Below are positions 19,501 through 28,407 of a stretch of DNA of 64,000 nucleotides, piece after piece. This DNA comes from JANQQC01 sp965262255 (GTDB taxonomy: Bacteria > Pseudomonadota > Alphaproteobacteria > Caulobacterales > Hyphomonadaceae), in assembly GCA_965262255.1 (NCBI GenBank), contig OZ253505.1:2418001-2482000 (forward strand). Reading direction: 5' to 3'. The notes below the pieces were generated by a model. The model did no database searches. It had not been told where the DNA came from and saw only the letters and a program-made list of their open reading frames with translations. Each line of letters opens with the position of its first letter. The first letter of the stretch is position 1. The translations under genes were made by a program, and so were the position numbers.

Positions 19501-20178
19501 ATGCCCGAACTCATGAATATCTCGTCACCTCCGACTTCTACTGACCTTGAATTATTGTCTGCCAAGATTCTCAGAATTGGCGGGATTGTGGAGACGATGA
19601 TCAACGAGTTTTGTACGGCCATTGCAACTGCCAACCACGAGTTGGCGCGATTAGTGATTGCTGACGAATCTAATTTACTGTCACTAAAAGACGAGGTTGA
19701 AAACAAAATCATTGACTATTTGGAAGAAAACAAGCCCGTTGGGGACGAGTTAAGAACGGTTTTGTCGGCAATGAAAATAGCTCACGAGCTTAAACGGGTC
19801 GGAGATTTGTGCGTGAGTAGTGCCACTCGATCTTTCAATTTGGAACGAGATGATCAGTCTAGCGTTATTAAGGGAATGGTCAGAATGGGGCGAAACGTTT
19901 CGCGTCAACTAGAGACGGTACTGCATGCCTATACGGTAGGGGATCCAGCCCTAGCGGAACGCGGTTGGGAGAACGAGTACGACATTGATCAGCATTTCCG
20001 CTCTATGTTTGACGAGATTATAGAGACTATGTCTAATGATAAAGAAAAGGTAGGCGCAGGAGCACACTTGCTTTTTATTTGCAAAAATTTGGAACGAATA
20101 GGCGATCACTGTTCAAACATTGCGCAGATCGTTTACTTCAGGGTTACGGGCGAGCAATTGCGCGACAAAGGTCGTTAG
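19501..20178 (+). CDS. phoU: PhoU phosphate-signalling regulator
   Basis: A 225-residue all-helical cytoplasmic protein with the two repeated PhoU halves. The first metal-binding type motif region is ESNLLSLKDEVENKIIDYL (about residues 58-76); the second half has ENEYDIDQHFRSMFDEI and ICKNLERIGDHCSNIAQIV. PhoU normally links the Pst transporter to PhoR and restrains it when phosphate is sufficient. It lies between phoR and phoB on the same strand; phoB follows after 26 bases, probably in one transcript. Confidence 0.95.
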   Translation: MPELMNISSPPTSTDLELLSAKILRIGGIVETMINEFCTAIATANHELARLVIADESNLLSLKDEVENKIIDYLEENKPVGDELRTVLSAMKIAHELKRVGDLCVSSATRSFNLERDDQSSVIKGMVRMGRNVSRQLETVLHAYTVGDPALAERGWENEYDIDQHFRSMFDEIIETMSNDKEKVGAGAHLLFICKNLERIGDHCSNIAQIVYFRVTGEQLRDKGR

Positions 20179-20204
20179 TTAAATTCTGCGAACCGGAGAA
20201 ATTC

Positions 20205-20900
20205 ATGGTAACGACAAATCCTTATGTGCTGATTGCAGAAGACGAAGAACCAGTCGTCGAGTTGCTAAAATACAACCTTGAGAAAGCAAAATTTGAGGTT
20301 GATGCGGCCTATGACGGTGAAGACGCTTGGTACAAACTGGAGAGCCGGGTTCCGGATCTATTGGTCTTAGATTGGATGCTACCAAAAATGTCTGGCATGG
20401 AAATTTGTCGCAAACTGCGTAAGTCAAAGGCTCATAAGAATCTCCCGATCATCATGTTAACTGCGCGGTCTGAGGAGTCTGACCGTATTCGCGGATTGGA
20501 TTCAGGTGCTGATGATTACGTTACCAAGCCGTTTTCTCCTGTTGAACTGGTAGCGAGAATACGAGCCGTTTTAAGACGAATACGTCCTGCCCTTTTTGAG
20601 GATGTATATCACGTTAGAGATATATCTATCGACCGTTCAAAACGTACCGTACATCGTTCGGGGAAGCCTCTTCACCTTGGGCCGAAAGAATTTCAGATTC
20701 TTGATTTGTTGTGCCAACATCCCGGTCGAGTGTTTTCACGAGAACAATTATTAGATCAGATTTGGGGTACCGAGAAAGACGTGATGGTTCGGACAGTAGA
20801 CGTTCACGTTGTGCGATTAAGGAAGGTTCTATGCGAGAACGGGGATAAAGATCCTATACGGACCGTGCGTTCAGCTGGGTACTCGTTGAAGGCAAAATGA
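20205..20900 (+). CDS. phoB: PhoB phosphate response regulator
   Basis: A 231-residue OmpR/PhoB-type response regulator. I place the start at ATG 20205, preceded by GGAGAA; a longer open frame from 20079 overlaps phoU and is rejected. The receiver domain has the acidic pair at residues 12-14, phospho-acceptor Asp56 (LLVLDWMLP), Thr86 and Lys108 (TKPFSP). The C-terminal winged helix includes LGPKEFQILDLLCQHPGRVF and the recognition helix region VRTVDVHVVRLRK. It should activate Pho-box promoters when phosphorylated by the adjacent PhoR. Confidence 0.95.
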   Translation: MVTTNPYVLIAEDEEPVVELLKYNLEKAKFEVDAAYDGEDAWYKLESRVPDLLVLDWMLPKMSGMEICRKLRKSKAHKNLPIIMLTARSEESDRIRGLDSGADDYVTKPFSPVELVARIRAVLRRIRPALFEDVYHVRDISIDRSKRTVHRSGKPLHLGPKEFQILDLLCQHPGRVFSREQLLDQIWGTEKDVMVRTVDVHVVRLRKVLCENGDKDPIRTVRSAGYSLKAK

Positions 20901-21127
20901 TACGAAGAACGGCCAAGAGACTTTCTGATAACGATAGTCTACTACTTTGCCAATGCTGATACTAAACGATATGTGAGCTTGATTCAACTATTGTACTCGA
21001 GCCAATAAACTTGGCCGAATCCATTGACACCGTCATTCAGCAATAGAGTGAACTTATATGTCTTCGGTAGCAGTGCTTTTCCGAAATCTTTACTATGATT
21101 ATTCTGTAAATTGTGAAAGTTAAATGT

Positions 21128-22441
21128 TCAGTATTCCTTGAAATGCTTTCGTAACTCTCCTTGACCAATCAAATCGTTCAACAAGGAAAAATCGTTACGG
21201 TCTTTTCGTATTCTGCCAGCAATAATGCTTGGGTGAATTCCTAATCGTTTAGCATCTGCTAATACAGACTCCTTTGAAACTGTATATCGCGAAAGACAAT
21301 TTTCCCAAGTCTTAGGTTCGATCAAAAATTCAGTGGCATACCTCTTGGCTTGTTTTTCGCTTTCATCTCCCGAGTACCGATTAATTTGATCGGCTTCGTG
21401 ATGGTCTTCTGAAGAATCTTGGTCAAAGTAGTTGACATGAATATTCTCTATATCAAACAAATGACAGTAAACGTGACCAAGTTCGTGAAACAGTGTGAAC
21501 CAAAAGTAATCGAGTCGATCATACCTAAGGGTTAAACCCACGATTGGGACACCTTCGTGGGAAAGCATAGCGGCACCGTCCAAATATGTCTTCGGGAGAT
21601 GTTTTTCGATAACTAGTATGATCCCATGGTTTTTAAGAGCATCTTTTGCGCGTTTAGGTCCATCTTCATATGCGGATTGTTTTACAAGATCCTTGAGCCA
21701 ACAGTCGTCTAACCTAAATTCTTTAACCTCTGAAGTTCTTAACTCTTGTTCCGCCAATTGAAGAACTCTGGCTTGCCAAGTTTTCAGGGAATTCTGATTC
21801 AACTTATCTTTTCCGGAGTAGTCTTGACTTGTTTTTCTTCGATGAAGGGCGAAAGTCGCATAAGGCTCAATAGATTTGGTAAACCAAGCCTTGAAACTTT
21901 CTGTTGTCGTTTCTCCTTCGTTTTTCTCGATCCACCCTCTTTTGAATGCCTCTCTGATTGGAAATTCATTCCAATTTACATCGTCAGAGTTTTTCCAGAT
22001 ATTTGAAACTTTCTTATAAATTCCGTGTTCTTGAAAACACTGATCGATGGCAATTTCAAGTGCATCAGCGATTTGGAGCAATTTAGAAAAACTGGCACCG
22101 AAGTATTCTTCTTCTTCGTAACGTTTTATGCGAGCATAGTCCATATCCAAAAGATCCGCCAAATCTTTTTGAGTCCAGCCCCGAGCAATTCGGGTCTGGA
22201 TAAGAATTTTAGGGAGATCAGGTAGTTCGAATGATTTAGGTGGTACAAATTTCCCCGATTTGAGCAACAGATAGTCGTTGATGTCTTGCTGAATGTCGGC
22301 AGCAAAGCCTTTTAGTGCCTGAAACTCCTGCAACTTTGCAACACCAACTTTCTCGTCCATCGCTTCAAAGTCTGCGATAGACGCTTTCATTTTGCTGAGA
22401 TTCTTCTGCGACGCTTCATACTGTCTTTGATATATAATCAT
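21128..22441 (-). CDS. XRE helix-turn-helix / ImmA-IrrE metallopeptidase fusion
   Basis: A 437-residue protein. After a helical N-terminus there is an XRE helix-turn-helix (RIARGWTQKDLADLLDMDYA, about residues 84-103), and in the C-terminal half a COG2856/ImmA-IrrE zinc-peptidase domain with an intact HELGH at residues 319-323. Such proteins act as antitoxins or as proteases that cleave repressors on a signal. The ATG has AGGAG upstream. It lies 213 bases beyond the methyltransferase genes on the same strand and may regulate that restriction-like cluster, but no dedicated toxin gene is seen beside it. The upstream inverted repeat at 22527-22557 may be its operator. Confidence 0.88.
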   Translation of the reverse strand: MIIYQRQYEASQKNLSKMKASIADFEAMDEKVGVAKLQEFQALKGFAADIQQDINDYLLLKSGKFVPPKSFELPDLPKILIQTRIARGWTQKDLADLLDMDYARIKRYEEEEYFGASFSKLLQIADALEIAIDQCFQEHGIYKKVSNIWKNSDDVNWNEFPIREAFKRGWIEKNEGETTTESFKAWFTKSIEPYATFALHRRKTSQDYSGKDKLNQNSLKTWQARVLQLAEQELRTSEVKEFRLDDCWLKDLVKQSAYEDGPKRAKDALKNHGIILVIEKHLPKTYLDGAAMLSHEGVPIVGLTLRYDRLDYFWFTLFHELGHVYCHLFDIENIHVNYFDQDSSEDHHEADQINRYSGDESEKQAKRYATEFLIEPKTWENCLSRYTVSKESVLADAKRLGIHPSIIAGRIRKDRNDFSLLNDLIGQGELRKHFKEY

Positions 22442-22526
22442 TGTAAGTTACTCCTGCATGCAGCCTACGATGCATGGAACGAGCACATCGTAGAACAGAA
22501 AATTGCACTATGATTTCACAGCTCTT

Positions 22527-22557
22527 AATTCCGTAAACCTATAGAATATACGGAATT
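22527..22557. promoter_or_regulatory. Inverted repeat upstream of XRE-ImmA gene
   Basis: AATTCCGTA (22527-22535) and TACGGAATT (22549-22557) form a perfect 9-bp inverted repeat separated by 13 bp, about 90 bases before the XRE-ImmA start. Two turns between half-site centres suits a dimeric HTH repressor. Confidence 0.4.
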
Positions 22558-22654
22558 GGATTGCCTAAGTTATATTTTCAAGGCACCTTGAAAAGTTTTT
22601 CGTAGCTTTTCGAAACCAGCAAAACCGCAGACCAGAATGAAATCGTTGCATTCG

Positions 22655-23191
22655 TTAATAGCTAATCCCGGGTAACCAGCTGTCATCATCCTGAAACTCC
22701 GGAAAATGGCTTAGAGCATCCCCTCTTATAATGTTACGCTCCAAAATGTCGATAATTTTCTTGTCTTCGCAACCACAACTGAGTCGTCGTTTACAAAGTT
22801 CTACGTTGTCTTGCATTATATCAATGCCGTAAAGCGTAGACAGAGCTTTCTCAAGCGGAATTTCGTCTTTGATACGATACCAAAGTATATATGCAAGAAA
22901 CTGACCATCACCGCAAGCGGGATCAATTATCCTCTTGCTGGCATCGCAATCTTTTACAAGTCCTAGGTCTGCTATCATTTTTTCGACAATTTCGTTTGGT
23001 GTGAATACTTCGGCAGTGGCTCGGATCCGAGCTTGGTTACGCTGAATTCCGCTCATGTAACTTTGGTCGAGTAAATGAGATTTACAGTCGTTTAGCATTT
23101 TCCCTTTGAGCGGAGTATTTGTATGAATTACTGACATCATGTATTGCCTACTTGCGCTAACTTTTGCTATATCACGCTTTGGTTTCGTCAA
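22655..23191 (-). CDS. SAM-binding subunit of a two-gene N6-adenine DNA methyltransferase
   Basis: A 178-residue protein holding the N-terminal part of a gamma-class amino-methyltransferase: AEVFTPNEIVEKMI, then SAM motif I DPACGDGQFLAYI (about residue 91) and the acidic motif II TLYGIDIMQDNVELC. It lacks the catalytic NPPY motif, which is found in the adjacent upstream gene (23172-24393). The frame begins at TTG 23191, overlapping that gene by 20 bases; an ATG at 23140 is an alternative that keeps both motifs. I infer that the two proteins assemble into one active methylase. The order of the two halves (NPPY gene first) is reversed relative to a single-chain gamma enzyme. Confidence 0.8.
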   Translation of the reverse strand: MTKPKRDIAKVSASRQYMMSVIHTNTPLKGKMLNDCKSHLLDQSYMSGIQRNQARIRATAEVFTPNEIVEKMIADLGLVKDCDASKRIIDPACGDGQFLAYILWYRIKDEIPLEKALSTLYGIDIMQDNVELCKRRLSCGCEDKKIIDILERNIIRGDALSHFPEFQDDDSWLPGISY

Positions 23192-24393
23192 CTATTGGAG
23201 TCTCGCTTGGGTTGTTTCGTCCGTAATAATCTGGAATGATGTCGTCTATGACTTTTCGTTCTTCACCTGTTAGCCCTATTAAATCGTATATTTCTTCGTC
23301 TGACCATTCGCGGCTGAAGTCAACTAGGGGCACCAGCCCGAATGCCCCCCCCCTTGAAATCTGTGGAAAACATAAGCAGAGCAAGTCCAAATCTTGCTGG
23401 ATTCGTCATCAAGTATTGATATATCCGGACCACTTCTTCTTCGCTAGACGCTAGGATTCCATGAGCCCCGCAATTTGAACATTTTCCTTTCAAAAAGAAA
23501 ATTGGCCAGCTAGTAGCATCTTCGGTCATTCGTGCTGGAAGACGCGCTTTTAGCGCGGATTTGTCAAGACTTTGTAACTTTATCAAACTGCCTTGTTTTT
23601 TTACAAAGGCTTCGTACTTCGCTTTAATTGAGGCGTAAATAGAGGGATCAAGTTCCGTTTTGGTAACATTCTCTAAAGCAACATTATTGACGACTTTGCC
23701 ACTAGCGTACTTAATCTGTTTGATCGTAGGTTCTGATTTGGTTTTTACCAGTTTTGTAATCGCTAAATCACCCCTAATTGAGACGTTTTCGAATATTGAT
23801 GGAGGAAGTATTTCTACCTCAGTCTGATACTTCTTAATATTGTCTCGCATTTTTTGAGATGGCCGATCAGTTTCTGTCTTTTTGTTGAAGTAAGCTGTTG
23901 CTGGTTGAATGAAGGAAACGATACCGTCGGGTTTCACTAAATTCACAGCCAAGTTGAAAAACTTTTGATGCAGTTTAGCCTGACCTCTATATGGAGGATT
24001 TCCTATCACAATATCGTACTGGTCAGTCATTCGGGGCTCCAAACTAGAGTTGAATTGGTATTTTGCGTTAAGCCCAAATGTGGGTGAAGTAACCAAATTT
24101 CGAGTAATCGGGCACTTCTCTTTGGTCATTAATGTTACAGTGCGAGCGCCCCTACTCACCAGAAATGGGACATACTCAATGTTTGGCGTCATGATGTGCA
24201 GACCTTCAACTTGTGCAATAGAGTCCAAATGCCTATCAATCACTCGGCGGGGCGTAAAAACGGGACGGTCTTTGATTTCTTTAAATTTGCCTTGCTCCCA
24301 AACGACCATGATATTGTGGTACTGCATCGCGGTGTTACCCCGAAGGGCATCAGCGACCAGTTTCGCGGACAGTGAAAGTTCCTTATCCATCAT
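23172..24393 (-). CDS. Phase-variable NPPY subunit of DNA methyltransferase (currently out of frame)
   Basis: The first 338 or so codons read cleanly and include the catalytic DIVIGNPPYRGQAKLH (about residue 130) and a following target-recognition-like region. At a run of nine G on the coding strand (plus-strand C9 at 23345-23353) the frame leaves homology and stops at 23320. In the neighbouring frame the expected C-terminus continues as FGLVPLVDFSREWSDEEIY and ends at 23172. Counting codons, eight G (or eleven) would give one uninterrupted protein of about 406 residues. A homopolymer at this spot is the usual signature of slipped-strand phase variation. It begins 21 bases after the helicase-nuclease stop. 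Sequencing error in the tract cannot be excluded. Confidence 0.8.
23345..23353 (-). repeat. G9 homopolymer tract (slippage site)
   Basis: Nine consecutive C on the plus strand, read as G9 in the methyltransferase gene. It marks the exact point where the reading frame must change by one base to give the full-length protein; G8 or G11 restores it. Confidence 0.9.
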
Positions 24394-24414
24394 AATTTCC
24401 GAACTTAGATATTT

Positions 24415-26637
24415 CTAGAGTTGACCTGCTAGAATTCCTTCCATTACGCCGGGGTCTATGTGAAAGAGAATCTTTTCCATTTCCTGCCTATGTCGTTCTT
24501 CGTCGCGGAGTCGCTCAGTATCAACCTCATTCTCGATCTCACGTCTTATTTCTTCAATTTCGTGGTTTACGTTTTTAAGCTTAGTTTGTAGTAGAGAGTT
24601 TAGAATATCTTCAGGCTTTCTGTCATGTTTTTTGCCGCTCGCCTTGCCTTTTTTGTCACGCCGATCATCTTCAGTAGCCGGATCTAAATTTTTCTGATCA
24701 TCATTGATGTCATCAGTTTGAAACTCAAATTCTTCAATATTGACTTCAAGACCACCAGTGATCATGCCTTTGATAACATTCCTTAGAATGTCACTGTTTC
24801 TCACGTCGCCGTCTATCACAGGAACGCTGATGTATGAAAATCTTTTCTTTCTTCTCTCAATTGGTATATCGCTCTCTTTTCTCAGTGGACGCATTGAGCG
24901 ACCGACAGTCTGTAGAAGCTTAGATTTTCCCATCGGTCTCAGTACCGCGACACCCGTAATGCCTTCTACATCAATACCTTCGGAGAGTATATCGTAGTGA
25001 AATATCATGGCATTGCCGTTGTAACTTTTTAGATCACCTAGGAATTCAGAGCGATCGTCAACCGGGTAGCCGTCAATCATGGATTTGTAGTTAGGATCGG
25101 AAATTATGGTGAATACTTTATGCTTCTCTTCGGTTCCATTTTTGATTTCGGTAATATGTTTATCCACAATGATCCTTATGCTGTCCGTCTTATTGCAAGC
25201 GAACAGAACTTTAGAATTTATTCGCTTCTCGGTTAAATTTCTTTGCTTATTTGCGATGTATACTGATTCATCAACGATGCTGTCGCGATTTCTTTTTTCG
25301 CGATTACCTAGAAGCAAGTGCAGAAGGGGTTTAACCAAGATCCCCTTTTCTATAAGATTGGCATAAGTCTCGTACCCTAGTAGTGGGCCAAAAACCTTCT
25401 CGTTGTCGTTTGACCGGCGTTCGTCAGAGTCGTCGCCTAATCCGTGTTTTTCAGTTGCCGTAAAGAATAATTTTACTTTCGAAGCGATCACGCGAACTTG
25501 TTCAAAATAGTTCTCTGACACACAATACTGGCTTTCGTCAGCAATCAAGGTGTCGAAATTAATCTGACTCTGAGCAAGCTTGTACAGTGAGTCGTAAGTA
25601 CTGAATATTACGAGATGCCTTTGTTGACGCTCAGCGTTTTCAATGGATTGCATAACTCTGGCTAAATCGGTGGTATTCCTTTGTGTGCGCCCGATTCCGT
25701 TTTCGCTGCGAGTGTGGATATTAGATCCACTATGGAAACCAATAGCAAGGTATCCGTCGCCGATATTATCTCGGTAATCGCGCATGAGCTGATTTACGAG
25801 AGCTATTTTGGGGGCAACGACAACGTGAATACCGAATTGACGAAGTCTGTTCATTTGAAAGTTAAGGATTAGACATTCGATGAGTGTTTTTCCAGCTCCA
25901 GTGGGATAGACGTAACGCCCTCTGAAAGTTGAATGCTTATAACTTGTCGCTTCAGCAATTTTTTGTTTGAAGGTTGTTAAAGCCTTTACCTGATAATCTC
26001 GGATCGTTAAGGAGTCTGGAGTGTTGATGTAACCTAGGATTCTCTCTGGTTTCGCCCCGAGACTCTCGGTGTAATAGCTCCAAAAATTGTCGTAGCCATC
26101 GTCGCCGTCTACAATTTCACATATCTCTTCGTAACCAAATGTTCGAATTTTATTACCAAACCTTGCCCGAGTCTTAAAATGAACTCCCTTCGCTGTAGTC
26201 CAAATTGCTCCAAGTTCAAAGCCGTTAGTGAAACATGCTGACGCAAAAGCATCTAATTTGTCATGAACGGAGTCGAGTGTACTTTGGGAGTCTATGCGAA
26301 ATTTGCATTGGTGGGCAAACAATTGTCCAGATTGAGTCTTGCCGAAGAGGTCTATTCCTGCGGTGTTTTCTCTTAATGCTTGAATGTCAACACAATCAAT
26401 TTCCTTTGTGTGTCCAAAATAGCCGATCACACATTCGACAAGATGCTCAAACGCATCTCCGCGAATCTGCAGATCCTTGTAACCGACCGATGTGTTTGAG
26501 CAAGCGAAGCAGTCGACACGACCTATCCAAGTTTCCAAATCAAACACGTCTCTGTGAAGGTCAGCGGAGTCAAATCCGAATTCGATAATCTTTGAAGGGA
26601 AATCGTGTTTGCCAATTGCAAGTCTTTCAATGCTCAC
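24415..26637 (-). CDS. Helicase-nuclease of a restriction-type system
   Basis: A 740-residue superfamily 2 helicase with an N-terminal Mrr/PD-(D/E)xK-like domain. The nuclease-like region shows AGIDLFG followed by HQCKFR (about residues 112-132), a D...QxK pattern. Helicase motifs follow in order: YPTGAGKT (motif I, near residue 246), LIADESQY (a DEAH-type box), FFTATEK (III) and QTVGRSMRP (VI, near residue 590). The C-terminus is a charged coiled coil with many Glu and Arg. The two methyltransferase genes follow directly on the same strand, so I infer that this is the restriction arm. It is distinct from the type I hsdR family by layout. The start is GTG 26637. Confidence 0.85.
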   Translation of the reverse strand: MSIERLAIGKHDFPSKIIEFGFDSADLHRDVFDLETWIGRVDCFACSNTSVGYKDLQIRGDAFEHLVECVIGYFGHTKEIDCVDIQALRENTAGIDLFGKTQSGQLFAHQCKFRIDSQSTLDSVHDKLDAFASACFTNGFELGAIWTTAKGVHFKTRARFGNKIRTFGYEEICEIVDGDDGYDNFWSYYTESLGAKPERILGYINTPDSLTIRDYQVKALTTFKQKIAEATSYKHSTFRGRYVYPTGAGKTLIECLILNFQMNRLRQFGIHVVVAPKIALVNQLMRDYRDNIGDGYLAIGFHSGSNIHTRSENGIGRTQRNTTDLARVMQSIENAERQQRHLVIFSTYDSLYKLAQSQINFDTLIADESQYCVSENYFEQVRVIASKVKLFFTATEKHGLGDDSDERRSNDNEKVFGPLLGYETYANLIEKGILVKPLLHLLLGNREKRNRDSIVDESVYIANKQRNLTEKRINSKVLFACNKTDSIRIIVDKHITEIKNGTEEKHKVFTIISDPNYKSMIDGYPVDDRSEFLGDLKSYNGNAMIFHYDILSEGIDVEGITGVAVLRPMGKSKLLQTVGRSMRPLRKESDIPIERRKKRFSYISVPVIDGDVRNSDILRNVIKGMITGGLEVNIEEFEFQTDDINDDQKNLDPATEDDRRDKKGKASGKKHDRKPEDILNSLLQTKLKNVNHEIEEIRREIENEVDTERLRDEERHRQEMEKILFHIDPGVMEGILAGQL

Positions 26638-27418
26638 AGATCACTCTTTCTTTAGTGGAGTTTAAACATAGAATACAAGATTCTTCAACGTGACATATTC
26701 AGCTGATACCAGTTTGGACAAAAAGTCAAGTGTTTACTGATTACTGCACCTGACTCATAGCAAAAATACGGATGCAAATGCATCGAGGCGAGATGTGGAG
26801 ATTAATTTAAATTAGGTGGAGTTGAATCAAAATTTACGATTTTTATCGGTGCAAGAACAATCAATTTCGATAGGTGTATAGTCTGAGGAACATGTGGTAA
26901 AATGCCAAGTTGTTCTTACTCAGGGAGAGAAAAGCTTAGAGTATTTCAACAGTTACAAGCCTGAGAGTCTGGCAATGCTTATTGACGTTTAGAATGGGTA
27001 AGTTCCGTAGACTTCTGAAGACGGTGCCTACTGTTTTGCTCTGAGACGCTGGAACGCGGTCAGTGCATTCGTTTAACCTTGCTGATCGCATCCTCGGAAT
27101 ATGTCTTCGCAGGTGTTTCAAGTTACGATACACGCAATATCTCCAAACACCTTGTGATACCCACTCAAGTAAAAAAAGAGAACAAAGGGCTTTATGACGA
27201 TTAGGAAGTTCGATATGGACCAAATCTATTTGAATGGCCGCGCCGACACCTTGAGTCCATTCGTTGCTGATCGTGGTGAATGGCGTTCGCATTTGAACTA
27301 GATTGAGTTGGTATAGCTCTTGGTTGGAGGGGGAGGTTGGTAAGAGCAAACGACAATTTTATTCGCAACTGCTATATACTGATGACGAGCGGTATAAACA
27401 TCACTTGGAGAGACGTTA
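26638..27418. other. Intergenic region without a convincing gene
   Basis: A minus-strand open frame at 26936-27349 (137 codons) has no recognised domain and no good ribosome site; it contains a stretch (AAIQIDLVHIELPN) faintly like a transposase catalytic region, so an old IS scrap is possible. The promoter for the gene at 27419 should lie near 27350-27410. Confidence 0.3.
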
Positions 27419-27874
27419 ATGTCAAAATACGCTGCGGTTCCGGCGAAAGAGGGATTTGATAGTTTATCTGATGAGAATAAAGTTACGGTTAGAGCAGAGT
27501 CCGCTAAACTAATCGCTCAAGATAAACTAATCTTTAAATTTAGAGCGATTAAGGAACTTCTTCGCTGTCAAATCGAATCTACAACTAGCATAAGTCGCTC
27601 TGATGCTCATAAAATGGAAAAGCAGGTAGATTTTCTGCTTTCTACATTTCGGAAGATTGTAAGAGAATCTGGCGGAAGTTTTACGATGACACTTGAACTT
27701 CCGAACCATATTTCGTACGACCTGTTCGCTCTTCGCGACGAATACGAAGAACTTGAAGATGCACCTCTTGGACCATTCTATGAAGAAGAGGATTTGAACG
27801 AAACTTCGAATTTTGAAGATTCTATCGATCATGATGGCGGTGCGCATATTGCGGAACAGAAAATCGCGGCTTGA
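27419..27874 (+). CDS. HigA-like XRE antitoxin-type protein
   Basis: A 151-residue protein. The first 100 residues follow the plan of XRE antitoxins paired with RelE/HigB toxins: ESAKLIAQDKLIFKFRA, a helix-turn-helix-like segment (STTSISRSDAHKMEKQ) and then DFLLSTFRKIVRESGGSFTM, equivalent to the family LLSTLRKxVEAxGG element. The C-terminal 50 residues are very acidic. The ATG is preceded by TTGGAGAG. No toxin frame is visible on either side, so it is either a solitary regulator or an orphan antitoxin. The HTH match is weak. Confidence 0.6.
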   Translation: MSKYAAVPAKEGFDSLSDENKVTVRAESAKLIAQDKLIFKFRAIKELLRCQIESTTSISRSDAHKMEKQVDFLLSTFRKIVRESGGSFTMTLELPNHISYDLFALRDEYEELEDAPLGPFYEEEDLNETSNFEDSIDHDGGAHIAEQKIAA

Positions 27875-28407
27875 AATCGCAGAATCCGACGAATTATCCT
27901 TTCATGTCGCCGTAAGGGAAAGGCCTCGCTTAGCCACGACGGAGATGCTGTTTGGATCTAAACTGTTCTATTCTTACGAGTGCGAAGGTACCTCATTAAA
28001 AATTTCACCATAGAAAGTGTAGGTTCAAGGCGATATTTCATCTGTTCAAAAGAAATAAATGCAAAGGCTAGCGCAGTTTCCTAATATAGATTTGTGTTTT
28101 TGGAGCCCTTTCTGCATATGGAGAACCGGCAGAGACCCCTTCGTTTAGTTTTTAACCTGTCTCCTGTCAGTCGGCCTAGTGAAGATAGCTACAACTAACA
28201 GTCTTTTCAATGATCGGGAATGTTATTCACCTTTGTTCTATAGTCAACAGGTTGTCTTGATGAACTTCCTCTATTTGACAGAACTCTGTACCAATATCGT
28301 AAGTTGTCGGTTATTATAGAGAAGCAAATTACGTGCAGCAACTTCGGTAAATGCACTGAAAAATTGATTGTTGATCCAAATTGTATAATAGATTTAGGTT
28401 TAAGCCT
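27875..28407 (+). promoter_or_regulatory. Intergenic region with -10 box for the Rieske operon
   Basis: No gene is seen. A consensus TATAAT at 28384-28389 lies 19-24 bases before the ATG at 28408 and would give a very short leader. No strong -35 hexamer is at the right distance. Confidence 0.4.

Noticed and set aside
24415..26637. The helicase-nuclease as the missing hsdR of the 2.4-5.1 kb hsd genes
   Set aside because: It lacks the EcoR124-type HsdR N-terminus and length (about 1000 residues expected) and is tightly linked to a different two-gene methylase.
26936..27349. Minus-strand frame of 137 codons
   Set aside because: No domain, poor start and unusual composition; a faint transposase-like stretch is not enough to call a gene.
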